Assembly (NCBI GenBank): GCA_036971715.1
Contig: JAVHJL010000012.1
Coordinates: 1,240,001 to 1,304,000 of the forward strand
From: Arthrobotrys musiformis
Taxonomy: Eukaryota > Ascomycota > Orbiliomycetes > Orbiliales > Orbiliaceae
Length of the DNA: 64,000 nt
Reading direction: 5' to 3'
Shown: positions 48,294 through 59,008 of the stretch, piece by piece
Layout of the letters: every line of letters begins with the position of its first letter
Position numbering within the stretch: the stretch's first letter is position 1
Notes under the pieces: model-generated
Database searches by the model: none
What the model saw: the letters and a program-made list of their open reading frames with translations, nothing else
Told to the model about the DNA's origin: nothing
Position numbers and translations under genes: made by a program

Positions 48294-50465
48294 GTGGCGG
48301 CGCAGTCGGAGAGGAGACGAGCGCCGGAGGAGCAGTCGGTGATGGAGAGGTTCCTGTGCGAAACACCGCCGCCTACGTTAACTAAGGTTAAGCCAGCTTC
48401 ACCAAAAAAATTCACATTGAACGTACCTAAACACATCACCAACGCTCGTGGTGGTCGTGGGGGCCCAAACAGGGGCGGACGATCGACACCGTGGGGCCGA
48501 GGAGGTGGTCAGGGCGGCAAGGATTTGCGACGAAGGTTGACGGCGAGATCAGAGGCGTCACACGATTCGCAGGACACGACTTCATCGTCGAGATTTTCGA
48601 GGTTTACTAGTGGAGACAATACGGGTCCGTCAGTATATTCGCAAGATTCACCCAAAACGGCGGAGGATTACCTGGAGGAAGCTCGCAAGCGGTACGGTTA
48701 TTTTGCGGGGGAGAATGAAGATCCGGTAGAAAGGTTCCTAGCAATACAAGCACGTCAGCTAGACCTAGCAGCAGAAAGGGCAACGAGGAACGAAGAGGTC
48801 TCAAATAAGTTACTGGCACAAGTTGCGGTGGCACAAGAGCAGAAATCCGTAAACAGCAAGCCCTTGGTACCAGAGGCAATTTGCGGCCATGAACTTTTCA
48901 AACCAAAAAAAAGACCGGACCCCGAGGCGGCCTGGAGGTTTATCGAGTAGATACGGGGGGCGTTAGTTCGATACCCCGACGGGCGGAGAGTGCGAGCGAC
49001 GTTAGGTCTCTGTTTGGGGAATGAGGTGGCCCAAACGTGGAAAGAGAATTTGCTGTCGACGGAAAAGGATGAGATGTATGACAGTGCGGTGATCGAGATG
49101 TTGAAACGTGATTTCATTACCGCGGACAAAGGTCTCAAGGCAAGAATGATGTCCTATGTGTTCGACTGGTCAGTAGAGGATTCATTGGACTACTTTGACA
49201 AGAAATTGAGACTGTTGAAAATGTGTGGTGAAGATGAAGCAAGATTCCAAGTGGATGAGATCCACAGGGGTTTTGAAGCCCGCGCCCAGGACTTGAAATT
49301 GTCAATGGACCATGCTTACACCAAAGCATGGGACGAAAATAAAGTCGACCAGTATCGGGCGGCACTTGTTAAACAGCAGGATACAGCCAGGAAGAAATGG
49401 AAGAGAGAGAAGCCAAAAAGCAGCGCGGCGCCGAGAACTTACCAATATTCGCAAAAGCCAAACTGGAAATCTAACCAGGGCAGGAGTAGCGGTGGTTTTG
49501 GAGGTAAGACCTTTACGAAGAATGTCAGAAATCAGTACCGTAAGCAAGTCGACAAAGTCAAAGGGAAAGGACAAGGAAAAAAGAACAATTTCCCGAGGGG
49601 GAAGAGAATTGAAGAGGAAAAGAAGCGCGAGTCGGTACTGAAACCGGGATGTTTCAATTGCGGCGAGAATGGCCATTGGGCGAAGGACTGCACCTATTAT
49701 ATTGAGCAGGGTTGGGAAGACCTGTGGGAGCCATATCAAAATGCTCAGGCATACTTTGCCGCGATGGAGGGCGCGGAGTCGGCGACGATGGCGCAGCAAG
49801 GTTTTTGGGAAATACTAGATGCATACTTTGGCGAAGGAGACGAAGATTCTGACGAGGAAGAAGGGTTTTACGCCGATGCGGCAAGGAATGATTTCGCGGA
49901 GGAAGATGATCAAGATTTTGGGTGGTTTGCGTTCAGACTAGAGGAAGAAGTTAGCGATATGGAAGACGAGGAAGATACCGAACCAACCGATGACGCCAGC
50001 AGCCCCCAACCAGTTGCGGACCAGCATTGGTTGGCGGTAAAGGCAAAGGTGGAGGAAAATGATTTGGAGAGCGAGGAAGATTATATCGCGGGAGACGTTG
50101 ATGACGAGGACGTTGACGACGAAGACGGAGACGAAAACGGAGGCAATGACGGAGGCCTTGGAGAGGAAAAGTTGGGATACGGTTTTTCTGAGAAAATTAC
50201 CGGAATGGCGGCGTTCATGAAGCAGGTCAGATTGGATTCTGGGACTGCGAGCAGGCCAACCCAAAGGGGGACGCACCTTAGTCTCCCGAACGACTACAAT
50301 TCCAAAAACGAACTCCAATGCAAGGCGTGCGGTGAACGTTTTAAGTCTGGAAATAGGCTCCACGCGCATATAAGAAAAAAACGGCACTACATGAAGGTGA
50401 AGTGGTCAGCGGAAGGAAAGGTGATCGCCTCAAATTCCCAGGTCCCAATACCGGACCATATATGA
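48294..50465 (+). CDS. Gag polyprotein with CCHC knuckle and C-terminal C2H2 finger; one internal TAG
   Basis: One frame of 724 codons covers the region, interrupted only by TAG at 48948-48950. Upstream is an RGG-like basic start (NARGGRGGPNRGGRSTPWGR). Downstream is the capsid-like helical part (LGNEVAQTWKENLLSTEKDE, KGLKARMMSYVFDWSVEDSL), then a Lys/Arg-rich linker, then a nucleocapsid knuckle CFNCGENGHWAKDC. After that comes a long acidic stretch (EEDTEPTDD, DVDDEDVDDEDGDE), and the end carries CKACGERFKSGNRLHAHIRK with a further His, a classical C2H2 finger. Gag assembles the particle and binds RNA. The extra C2H2 finger is unusual. The internal TAG fits a CAG-to-TAG change, readthrough, or sequencing error. 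Confidence 0.8.
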
Positions 50466-50529
50466 GCCGAACGGAGATCAATACCCCTGCTGCGCGGATA
50501 CAGGGTTCGCGAACTCCTTAGTTGACAAG

Positions 50530-51240
50530 CAATTTTTGGAAGAAATGCGTACCGGCGGTGACGGGGACGTTCGAGGAAGGTATCCGAGTTGGTGGCTTCG
50601 GGGGAGGCCAGGAGAGATTGAAGGATTGGGCGGAATTCCCAGTTTTTTGGAAAACGGAGAAGGGGCGGTGAGAGTACCTGCAATCGTGAAAAAAAGGCAT
50701 TCGGTGAGGGGTATGCCTGTGAGGACGTCGGGGTCTGTTACGTTGCCACCTAATTGTCAATATCTGGTTGAAGTTAGGTTTGGAGCGGTGGACGAGAATC
50801 AATATCACCAATTTCGCCCAGAAACCGAAAAGAACGCAGACGTCGGCATCGCTATCCCGCACGGTGCACGGGGTCATCAACTATAATCGAACAAAATTGG
50901 TGGTTGCGAATTTGACAGACTACAGAGTATTGGGAACAATTAGTTCGTTCGAGGATACTACAATTGCCCATTGGGCCGAAGCGTCACAGGATTTTGGGGA
51001 GACACAGAATGCGGAGATTGAGGAGGCCGACTTCCGCACCAGTCCTGCCGACGCCCATGCCGGTTTGAACGCCAAGCCGGTAGTGAAGGATGTGGACCCC
51101 GAACGCCCCCCGCCTCTACGATACGATATCCCGAAGTTTCTATACCAAAAATACATACCGACCTATTCTTTCCCGTTGCCCGAAGGCATAACCGTGCCGG
51201 ACGTTTCCACTTCAACCTATAAACAAGTCAATATACCGTA
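50530..51240 (+). pseudogene. Degraded protease/linker fragment of gypsy element 2
   Basis: GFGGGQERLKDWAEFPVFWK is in one frame, while NRTKLVVANLTDYRVLGTIS and the linker YIPTYSFPLPEGITVPDVST are in another (50768-51240). At least two frameshifts separate them, and the part equivalent to the first element's KLLVGQDILSQ is deleted. RT is missing. Confidence 0.7.
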
Positions 51241-51558
51241 GGGGAAATCGCATGTTTTCTAGGACGGGAAATCCGCCTTAAGTCTGCTTTCGAAGCAATT
51301 AAGGCGCCTTAAAATCTTAAAGCGGCTTAATTTTTAAAAGCGGTCCCTGTTTCGCTATCGGGTCCCCCCAAAATTGTTAATGGGTCCCCCGGCACATAAA
51401 ATTCTATGATTTCCCAGTTAGCTAGTATTCTAGCATCGAAAGTAATCATGTGATATCGTAAGAAAGGGAAGATAACTTCCTCGCGTTGTATCCAATTCAC
51501 TCCGTTCACAACCATTTAACCTCACAACCGCTTCGTATCCTCATCCAACCTCACGACC
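51241..51558. other. Junction stretch between gypsy 2 and the Mutator-like relic
   Basis: No gene. CCGCCTTAAG and CTTAAAGCGG near 51270-51330 form an imperfect inverted pair, and GGGTCCCCC occurs twice (about 51360-51390), so short repeats crowd this boundary. Confidence 0.35.
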
Positions 51559-52997
51559 GTGTCACTTACCGAACTATCCCACGCCACAATGCCTCTCCTA
51601 CCCCCAGGACCCGGCGAATTCGAATCTTCTGACGAACTACTCGCCCATTGCCGTACATGGGCCCTTCGTGAAGGATACGCTGTCGTTATCGGTCCTGATA
51701 GTGACAAAAAAAAAAGGGTCGCATCAACATCCGTTGCGACAGGTCTCGAGATCCTATGAAATCCAACCAATCGCAGGCTTCTCAAGGACCCTTCGCCGGG
51801 GTACCCAGGGTTCGCCAGACCTCGACTAAGCACTGCAATTGTCTCCGGGCCAAAAAAGAATTGAGGACTTGTGGTTACTCGAGGTTATCGACGGATCTCA
51901 TAACCATGAGGCCACTGCTTCCCAGGCTATAGCTGCCCATGCTCAGCACCGTATTCAATCAATTAAGGCGGAAGACTTTCAGCTTATGAAGACCCTTCGA
52001 GCTACCGGATCGAAACCCAAACAACAATTCGCCGCTGTAAGAGAGCAGAATCCGGACTCTCTTGTTAGCATGAGAGATATCTACAACCTGAATCAAAGAG
52101 CAGATTTCGCGAAACTGGGCGGACATAGCTCTATGGAATACGCAATCAATTACATGAAAGAAAATAACCTTCAGTATCGAGTTAAAATAGATTCCGGGAC
52201 ATTAAGAGTCACAAATCTATTCTTCGCACACCCGGACTCTATTACCCTCGCTCGACTCTACCCTACGGTTTATGTCAGTGACTGCACCTATAAGACGAAC
52301 AAATACAAGCTTCCCCTTCTTCATACCGTGGGAATGGCGCCTTTCAACACCACCTTTACTATGTCCTACTGCTTCATATCTCGAGAAACAACTCCTGATT
52401 ACCGCTGGGCTCTCGAACAACAAAAATCGATTCTAAACTTCTCTCCCGTGGTCATATCTACCGACAGCGACAAATCCCATATGCGAGCCATTGAAGAGGT
52501 GTATCCAATGCCAAAAATGTTGTCCGTATCATTATACTTTAAAAACGCTTCTAATTATCTTATAGACCTCGCACCACAACTGTTCGATTCTTGTATTATG
52601 TACGGTAATAGATGTATGTATAGTCATGGTGATTTTGACGTTTTTTTTTTTATATTATAAAAACAATCCACCAACGGGCGGCTGGTACGAAGGTCACTTC
52701 CTACACGCAACTCAACAAGCTAGCCCCGGTGTGGCCTTCTTCGGAACTATGAATACTATATTGCGCGAATACGTGTTTGCAGCTTACTCGATGGGAACCC
52801 CGGAGCTTCAAAATCTGCCGAGTTCGTTTGCAGCTCCCGAATTTATAAGTGTACGAATTCACTGTCACTTAGAGAAAACGGCACGGGAAGAAAGTGCAAC
52901 AGGCCCAACACAATTTGGTGCGAGGTGGGTCGCAGCGAGTGCGCTCGCACTCGCACTAAGATTTCCTTTGTACAAGAACGTGTATATAAGCGCCTGA
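51559..52997 (+). pseudogene. Mutator-like (MULE) transposase relic
   Basis: An N-terminal frame (51589-51759) resembles the FAR1-like DNA-binding start of fungal MULE transposases (FESSDELLAHCRTWALREGY). A second frame (51839-52660) holds the MULE domain: LYPTVYVSDCTYKTNKYKLP, LLHTVGMAPFNTTFTMSYCF, RWALEQQKSILNFSPVVIST, with the first catalytic Asp in VSDCTY and the second at STDSD. A run of nine or more A's near 51709 coincides with the frame loss, as in a homopolymer indel. The third catalytic residue and C-terminus are absent after about 52550. The rest up to 52997 is unassigned. No flanking TIRs were seen. Confidence 0.7.
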
Positions 52998-53411
52998 AGA
53001 ATCCACCCTGAATGTGTCTTCTTCAGCAGCCAACTCACCCATAGTTACAAGTCAATAGATCTCTGAACTATAAATCTTCTCTTCTCTCTGTCCCCTACGC
53101 TTAGTTAGTGATTGCGACCTCGTAGTCTCGCCACCTATTGTAACACTTTGACTGCTCAACCCTTCGTATAGGACAGAGCCGACCAAGAATACAAATCACT
53201 CTCTGGAAACAACCAGTTTATGAGCTATCAACCTTCAGAAATCTCCTCTCTACATTCTTCCGAACAATTTTTCGACACCGACGAAATGTCTGCACCAGCC
53301 GAACTACCAACCCTTGATCGAAGGACAATTCACCGGCAAACAAATAACCAACTATGCACAGCAGTACAACCAGCAACGGGAAATTCTCATTCAACAACAG
53401 ACCGAACTGGC

Positions 53412-53453
53412 TAACGCACGAGCCGCCTTGGTTAACGCACGAGCCGCCTTGGT
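53412..53453 (+). repeat. Two 21-nt tandem repeats in gag
   Basis: Two identical 21 nt units encode the heptad NARAALV twice in the gag coiled coil, so repeat and heptad are in register. Confidence 0.9.
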
Positions 53454-53657
53454 TAATGAAAAGAACATCCATACTAATGAGAAAGAGGAAGAACACCGCA
53501 GACTGGACCAAGAGAAAAGACAAGTCAAGGAAGACTGGGCTAAGAACCAGCAGCTTCTATTGCTAGCCACCCCCAAATCAATAGACCTGGCTAAGCCAAC
53601 TCCTTTCTCAGGAGATACCAAAGACTTAACCACCTTCCTTAGAACTGTACGCATGTA

Positions 53658-53893
53658 CAGTCCCCTTCCAAAATAGTTGACGTTAAACTCAAATTTCTGT
53701 GAGTACGTTGAAGTTACTTTCGACACTCAATTTCTAAGAAATTTTGGATTTTAAAGCTGCAAAATTATTTTTCTATTATTATTTTATTGTTTAATCGTCT
53801 TCTTTTGATATTTTGATATCATAATTATTGTTTTTTTCGATTTCAACTTTTTTCGATTTTTGGGTTGACGGCAACTATTTTGGAAGGTGACTG
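53658..53893. mobile_element. Tc1/mariner-type MITE inserted in gag, TA target duplication
   Basis: The element is 236 bp, with left end CAGTCCCCTTCCAAAATAGT and right end, read on the other strand, CAGTCACCTTCCAAAATAGT (19 of 20 identical, and similarity continues for several more bases). It is flanked by TA at 53656-53657 and 53894-53895. The interior is AT-rich and non-coding, so it must have been mobilised by a transposase from elsewhere. CAGT ends and a TA duplication are typical of the Tc1/mariner superfamily. Removing the 236 bp and one TA leaves the gag frame continuous. Confidence 0.92.
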
Positions 53894-54919
53894 TACATTC
53901 ATGTCAACCCCAACAAATTCCCCAACGAGGTAACCAAGATCTTGTATACCGCATCTTACTTCACAGGCCGTGCATCAGATTGGTTCGACCCTTACTACCT
54001 CGACTACGACGCCAATGCAGCGGCCAGCAACTGCAAGGAGGAAACCAACAACCTCTTTAGAAACTATCTGGATTTTGAAAAAATCCTGAAGCATGTTTTT
54101 GGAGACCGAGACCTGCAACAGAACGCCAGGTTGGCTATAGCTAAAATCAAACCCGGTATTAGGGTTTCAACCTTGGCTACAGAATTCCTGCGCCACGTAC
54201 AAGTACTTGACTGGAACGACGCAGCTAAGTACGACTTCTATTTCGACCTGTTGAAGGACGAAATCAAAATCGAACTAGTTAAACGAGGGAAACCAAGTTC
54301 CTTTGAGGAACTGGTTCGGACCTCAGTTAAGCTGGACGACCAGCTTTGGGCTATTAGAAATAGTACCCAAGGAGGTAACCATAAAAATAAGAGTTACCCC
54401 CATAAAAGCATCAGACCGGTTCAAACCCAAACGATAACCCTAGAATATGGAGCGCCAACCAAACTAGGACGACGGCACCCTCGAACCAACATTCTGCACC
54501 ACCTCAAGACTACGGGCCAGCCCCAATGGAACTGGACGCCGTTAGAAAAGAAACCCGTAGGTGTTATAACTGCAATCAGGTAGGTCACCTGTCACGACAT
54601 TGCAGGCAGCCGAGAAGGCCACGACAGCAGCCTTCGACCAGCTTCACAGCTACCTAGAGCAGACCTTTGGCGGAAGGTACCAGCTCAGCTCCGGAGAAGC
54701 TTCCGACAAGAACCATTGCGTGTATAGGAAGGGGAGGCCCCTCTGGAAGTTTCGAGCAGGATTGTGTTGCTTGTCAACCTCAAGCAAAATGGGCCCCTCC
54801 AGTTTCTAGCACCACCCAAACCGACGATATTATATTGACCGAAAGTCAGTTCCAACGACTTATTACCCTTCCCGGACATCAACCAGAGTCTACATAGTAG
54901 GGAAGAAGTAACCGAACGT

Positions 54920-55538
54920 GTGCCCCTGTACTATGCCACCAGTGGAGGACCTAACCAACCACGGAAATCCAACATGACAACCCACCGTCCAAAGTCTGAA
55001 TTTAAACTTGGACCCAGACCTCAGGGAAAATGTTCCTGCACCCATAGGCCCGGATATAGCACGCAGCGGCAAGAGCACATGTGCGCCACGAAGGGACAGC
55101 ACATGGTTAAGGAAGGCATGCTACTAGGCAGGCCGGTAAGAGCGCTAATCGACAGCGGAGCATTAGGCATCTTCATAGCTGCAGAATTCATCCGGAAGAA
55201 TCATCTGCGAACTACACCCAAGCCCTTATGTACTCCATACGTTGGACGGAACAGAGTTAGGACAAACTGGAAAAGTTTCCAGCCAGCTCAGCGCCAACTT
55301 TGCGTTCACCGCTTCGCCAAACCACTGTCAAAGTTTAACCTTTGACGTAGCAGACTTCAAGAGCTACCACGTAGTTCTAGGGCTCACATGGCTACGAGAA
55401 ATCAACCCCATTATAAATTGGAAGACCGAAGAGATCTTCTTTAACCCTCATGAGAATAGCTCTACGAGCTACTGCACACAGGTTCCACAAGGGGAAGCCA
55501 TGCAAGGTAGCTCTGCGCAGTTTTTAGCTGCGAATTGA
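54920..55538 (+). pseudogene. Aspartic protease region of gypsy element 3
   Basis: One frame carries VRALIDSGALGIFIAAEFIR with the catalytic Asp-Ser-Gly. After a frame change near 55230-55260, another carries LTFDVADFKSYHVVLGLTWL, the LG-type protease end, and REINPIINWKTEEIFF. A single frameshift breaks the domain. Confidence 0.75.
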
Positions 55539-55586
55539 CAACTCCAGGCACCGAAAAGACAAGGACCTGAACCGCTGAAGAGATCC

Positions 55587-56744
55587 ATGGTTCACCGCTT
55601 ACTCAAGAAGAGTCCTACGAGCGTCCTTGCCGCCTGGATAAGGCCTATAGATGAACCAGAAGAATCGGTTAACCGAACTTCAGTTCAAACTTTATGGCCA
55701 GAAACTTACCGAAAATTCCAAGCTGTCTTTGAGAAACCAAAGGCCAACAGCTTACCACCCCATCAGCCATGGGACCACACCATTCCGTTAGAAGAAGGCA
55801 AGAGGCCGACTTTCAACCCGATTTATAAGTGCTCAGAAAAAGAGCTGAAGGCTCCGAGGGAGTACTTGGATGATAGCCTAGCCAAAGGCTATATCCGACA
55901 ATCCAGTTCACCAGCTGGATACCCCGTCCTGTTCGCACCCAAGAAGGACGGTACCCTAAGGATATGTATCGATTACCGGCAGCTCAATAGAATAACCATC
56001 AAGAACCGTTACCCACTACCCCGCATAGACGAACTATTTGATCGAATTTGCGGAGCAAAAATATACACCAAGCTCGACCTACGAGACGCCTACACCTTAA
56101 TCCGCGTAGCGGAAGGTGAAGAATGGAAAACTGCCTTCAGAACTCGCTATGGACACTATGAGTATTTGGTCATGCCTTTCGGCCTAACCAATGCTCCAGC
56201 AACCTTTCAAGCACTTATCAATAATGTCCTCAGCCCGTATCTAGATCAGTTCTGTGCAGCCTACCTGGACGACATCCTCATTTATAGTACGAACGAAGAG
56301 GAACACGTAGAACACGTTTCTAAAGTTCTTGAAGCACTACAGAAGTTTGGATTGTTGGTCAAGCCAGAGAAAGGCGTTTTCCACGTCACTGAAGTAGAAT
56401 TCGTGGGTTCTATATTTACGCCGAAAGGAATAGATATGGAACCCAGTAAAGTCGAAGCCATTAAGAAGTGGCCTGAACCCACGACGGTCAAGGAACTGCA
56501 AGAGTTCCTTGGTTTTGCCAACTACTATCGAAAGTTCATACGGAACTATTCGAGGATTGTGCTGCCCCTAACCAACCTCTTGAAGAAAGAAGTGCCGTTC
56601 CGCATGGAACAACCGCAACGAGAAGCCGTACATAAACTGAAAGAAGCATTCACTTCTGCACCGCTACTTCAGACTTATGACCCAAAGTCACCAACACAAC
56701 TAGAGACTGACGCTTCGGATTATGCCATAGGAGCCTGCCTATAA
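55587..56744 (+). CDS. Reverse transcriptase of gypsy element 3, truncated at RNase H
   Basis: Open frame of 385 codons. RT blocks are complete: PAGYPVLFAPKKDGTLRICI, DYRQLNRITIKNRYPLPRID, IYTKLDLRDAYTLIRVAEG, YLVMPFGLTNAPATFQALIN and the catalytic FCAAYLDDILIYS. The thumb (EFLGFANYYRKFIRNYSRIV) and first RNase H segment (QLETDASDYAIGACL) follow; then it stops at 56742-56744 where RNase H would continue. RT could be folded, but without RNase H and integrase the element cannot move by itself. Confidence 0.88.
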   Translation: MVHRLLKKSPTSVLAAWIRPIDEPEESVNRTSVQTLWPETYRKFQAVFEKPKANSLPPHQPWDHTIPLEEGKRPTFNPIYKCSEKELKAPREYLDDSLAKGYIRQSSSPAGYPVLFAPKKDGTLRICIDYRQLNRITIKNRYPLPRIDELFDRICGAKIYTKLDLRDAYTLIRVAEGEEWKTAFRTRYGHYEYLVMPFGLTNAPATFQALINNVLSPYLDQFCAAYLDDILIYSTNEEEHVEHVSKVLEALQKFGLLVKPEKGVFHVTEVEFVGSIFTPKGIDMEPSKVEAIKKWPEPTTVKELQEFLGFANYYRKFIRNYSRIVLPLTNLLKKEVPFRMEQPQREAVHKLKEAFTSAPLLQTYDPKSPTQLETDASDYAIGACL

Positions 56745-56915
56745 CTGCGATAGTGTCTGCAAACGCAGCGCTTGATGCAGCGAGATAGTAGCGAGAATAT
56801 TAACAGATTAATCTTTTAACTAACTACTGTTTTTCCTTTGTACAAGAATCGAATCGTGTATATAAGAGCCTGAAGAATATTCACACCGTATATGTGTTTT
56901 CTTTGACAGAGATCG

Positions 56916-57763
56916 ATCTCCTGTATGATCTCTCCGGTGATCTCTCTCTATATATTGTGGCATTCCTCCGGCCTCTCTTTCTAACCATTATTCCTTACTC
57001 CGTATGTTGTCAATACGGGGTTCTGCTTAACAAAAGTCTAAGCAACTTTTGCCTATCTGTATCTACTAGCTCCAAGGTGGCCAAATGGCAGAACCACGGA
57101 TGTTGTATACCATCACCTCAGTTTGCAAATTTGGTTATGAGACTAGATCCTTGTCTCGAATTCAGACTCTGGGGACTGGATCCATGCAATCACCGGTCTT
57201 GAGGCTTAGGATGCTCGAGGATTGAGTAGAAACCAACTCTGCGCATATATCGCATATAAAGATCATGCTGTTAGTACGACTATCGGGTATCATGGCTAGG
57301 TATTCGCAAGGTAGATTAATCGATGCATGATATATACACCTGCATAAGTGCCTAACGACTTGATTTAACATTGGTACACGGGTTAAGCGCAAAGGTGGCG
57401 AATCCATTGTATGTACTGCAGCTAGCGAGTAACAATCGCTCACGAATAGATAGAGTAAACCCGGAATGAGAACTTGTAGAATCATAAACCCAACCACACA
57501 TATACCGAATAACGTGGGGATCGGAAACAGTTTGAAAAAAGATTCTAGCCGGGCCTACGAGGCAATCTGGGGAAGTAAATAAAGATAGGCGCATCCAGAT
57601 GAAGAAAGATTGAGATTTAAGGGCTATTGAGATTTGAGGGCGATGTTGCATACCCAGTTTTCCCCGTCTATTGCAAAAGGAATTCGTTCTTCAAACCAAG
57701 CGGCAGAACCAAAGAGAGTGGGAAGGGAATATATTTAGATTCTACGTTCTTATCATAAACAAG
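56916..57763. other. No gene supported
   Basis: The first part may be the remainder of the third element's LTR. Small minus-strand frames lie here without signature. Confidence 0.35.
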
Positions 57764-59008
57764 TCACTCCTCTTCGTCATCATCGTCATCACTTAACTTC
57801 TTGAAGCCAAACCTTCTACTTCTACGGACTAGGAGGAAGGAGGCTCTAGCGGCTTCATGTTGTCTATGTTGCTGCTCTCGAGCATCTGCAGCCCTTCGTT
57901 CCCTCTCCTTCTTCTCTTCTTCTTTACTAGAAACGGCATCGTTGAGGCGGTCACCAGCGTGTCGAAGGGAAAGTGTCTTGAGGAGCCGAGGCAGTGCTCT
58001 ACCCACGACTGGGTTTTCTCGGCCTGCTTCTACCATTTGCAGGCCTTGAGAGTGGCACACACCCCCTTCTTAGCTTCTCGATGGATACTCTCAGCTTTTG
58101 GCAGGCCAGTCTGATTGGCGTAAGGGGTAGGATGGTGGACTCGAAGCGGCTGGCGATATCCAACAGCATCTTCTGGAATGGCTTGAGGCAGTTCGTGATT
58201 GAAGATAGGGAGCGCCAGGGGGCTGTATCGCTTCGGAGAAGTTTGCAGATGTAATCTACCATTTTGGTGAATGGGCATTGGCTTCCGGTTCTCCCGCTAG
58301 AGGAGTGGTAGCGATAAAATCCGCATGGAGGTGAGCAATGTTGTGGGTGAGGTTGAAATCTTGGGTCCTTCGTTGGTTTGATCGCAGTGTGAACTTCGGA
58401 GGTAGGCGTCTTGTAGAAGATCCACAGCTTGGTTGTGGCGCCAGCCACCAGAACTACTTCCATCAAATCGATGTGAGGCGCCGCTTGGTAGCCAATAGGT
58501 ATGACGTTGGCTATACTTTCTCTCGATCCGTAGGCAGTGTCGGGGAAGCCGATGGAGTTAAGGAGGGGCTTTCTGGGGAAGATATCCTTTAGCTGGGGGT
58601 CTACAGTTTTATCAATGCTGGTATCCTTAGCGTAAATGGATGTTTGACCGTTGGGTCGGGGTCTTAAAAGGATGACGGTAGTTTGAGGTATTCGATGATT
58701 TGGTCGAGGGCCCCTGAGGGTTCCTAGGAACTAGACGGTAAGAGTTCTCAGGGTCTACGTTGTTCGCGGTTTGCGAGATGGCATGCATGATTGGCTGCAA
58801 AATAGGACTTGATGACGGATGGCTGCTGGTTTGCGTAGGTTGTCAACGTCCGGAGGTGATCGCGAAGGACCAGGGCCGACCAACAGGGGACATCCATTCC
58901 CGGGACGAGACCTTCCTTCTCCAGCCTGCCTAGAAGACCATGGTAGGCCTCGATGGTATCGAACAGGCCGTCGAGAGACATTGTGCAGCTTGACGAATCG
59001 AAATACAC
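57764..59008 (-). pseudogene. Uncharacterised protein with acidic tail, frameshifted
   Basis: Read on the minus strand, an N-terminal block starts MSLDGLFDTIEAYHGLLGRL and contains VLRDHLRTLTTYANQQPSVI. A stop at about 58748 follows. A long open frame from about 58730 to 57999 has no clear start but contains DPQLKDIFPRKPLLNSIGFP, ANVIPIGYQAAPHIDLMEVV and LLRSDTAPWRSLSSITNCLK. Near 58030-58060 the frame changes to one that ends with a charged coiled coil (SSKEEEKKERERRAADAREQ) and a run DDDDDEEE. The blocks look like one protein of about 390 residues broken by one frameshift and one stop or unrecognised intron. Nucleic-acid or nuclear role is not inferable. No family recognised. Confidence 0.4.

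Larger units (their letters stand above)
48128..51240 (+). mobile_element. Ty3/gypsy element 2: leader, gag and start of pol
   Basis: A leader with a (TTCTTG)-type microsatellite and two hairpins precedes a long gag frame with a CCHC knuckle, then a degraded protease-linker region. No RT, RNase H, integrase or LTR is recognised, so the element is cut at about 51240. The pol fragment matches the first gypsy element: GFGGGQERLKDWAEFPVFWK here, and the linker IPTYSFPLPEGITVPDVSTS against the related stretch near 24.87 kb. They are the same lineage, and between them they cover the whole element. Confidence 0.8.
53314..54583 (+). pseudogene. Gag of gypsy element 3, split by a MITE and a frameshift
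   Basis: Upstream of the MITE: a coiled coil with two 7-residue repeats (NARAALV twice) and TPFSGDTKDLTTFLRTVRMY, matching the start of retrotransposon gag domains. Downstream: NPNKFPNEVTKILYTASYFT, GRASDWFDPYYLDYD and KHVFGDRDLQQNARLAIAKI. A further frame change near 54440-54470 is followed by the CCHC knuckle CYNCNQVGHLSRHC (near 54560). It cannot give full-length gag unless the MITE is removed and the frameshift is corrected. Confidence 0.8.
52960..56915 (+). mobile_element. Ty3/gypsy element 3, truncated, with LTR remnants
   Basis: LTR-like blocks bound the element: 52963-53023 and 56833-56905 share TTTCCTTTGTACAAGAA, GTGTATATAAG and CCTGAAGAAT in order, with several substitutions and a 6 nt insertion. 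Each contains a TATA-like GTATATAAG. Between them lie gag (split by a MITE), a DSG protease, and an RT that ends at the start of RNase H. Integrase is absent; the gag/protease/RT style differs from gypsy 1 and 2. The downstream copy directly follows the truncated RNase H, so an internal deletion removed RNase H and integrase. Confidence 0.8.
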
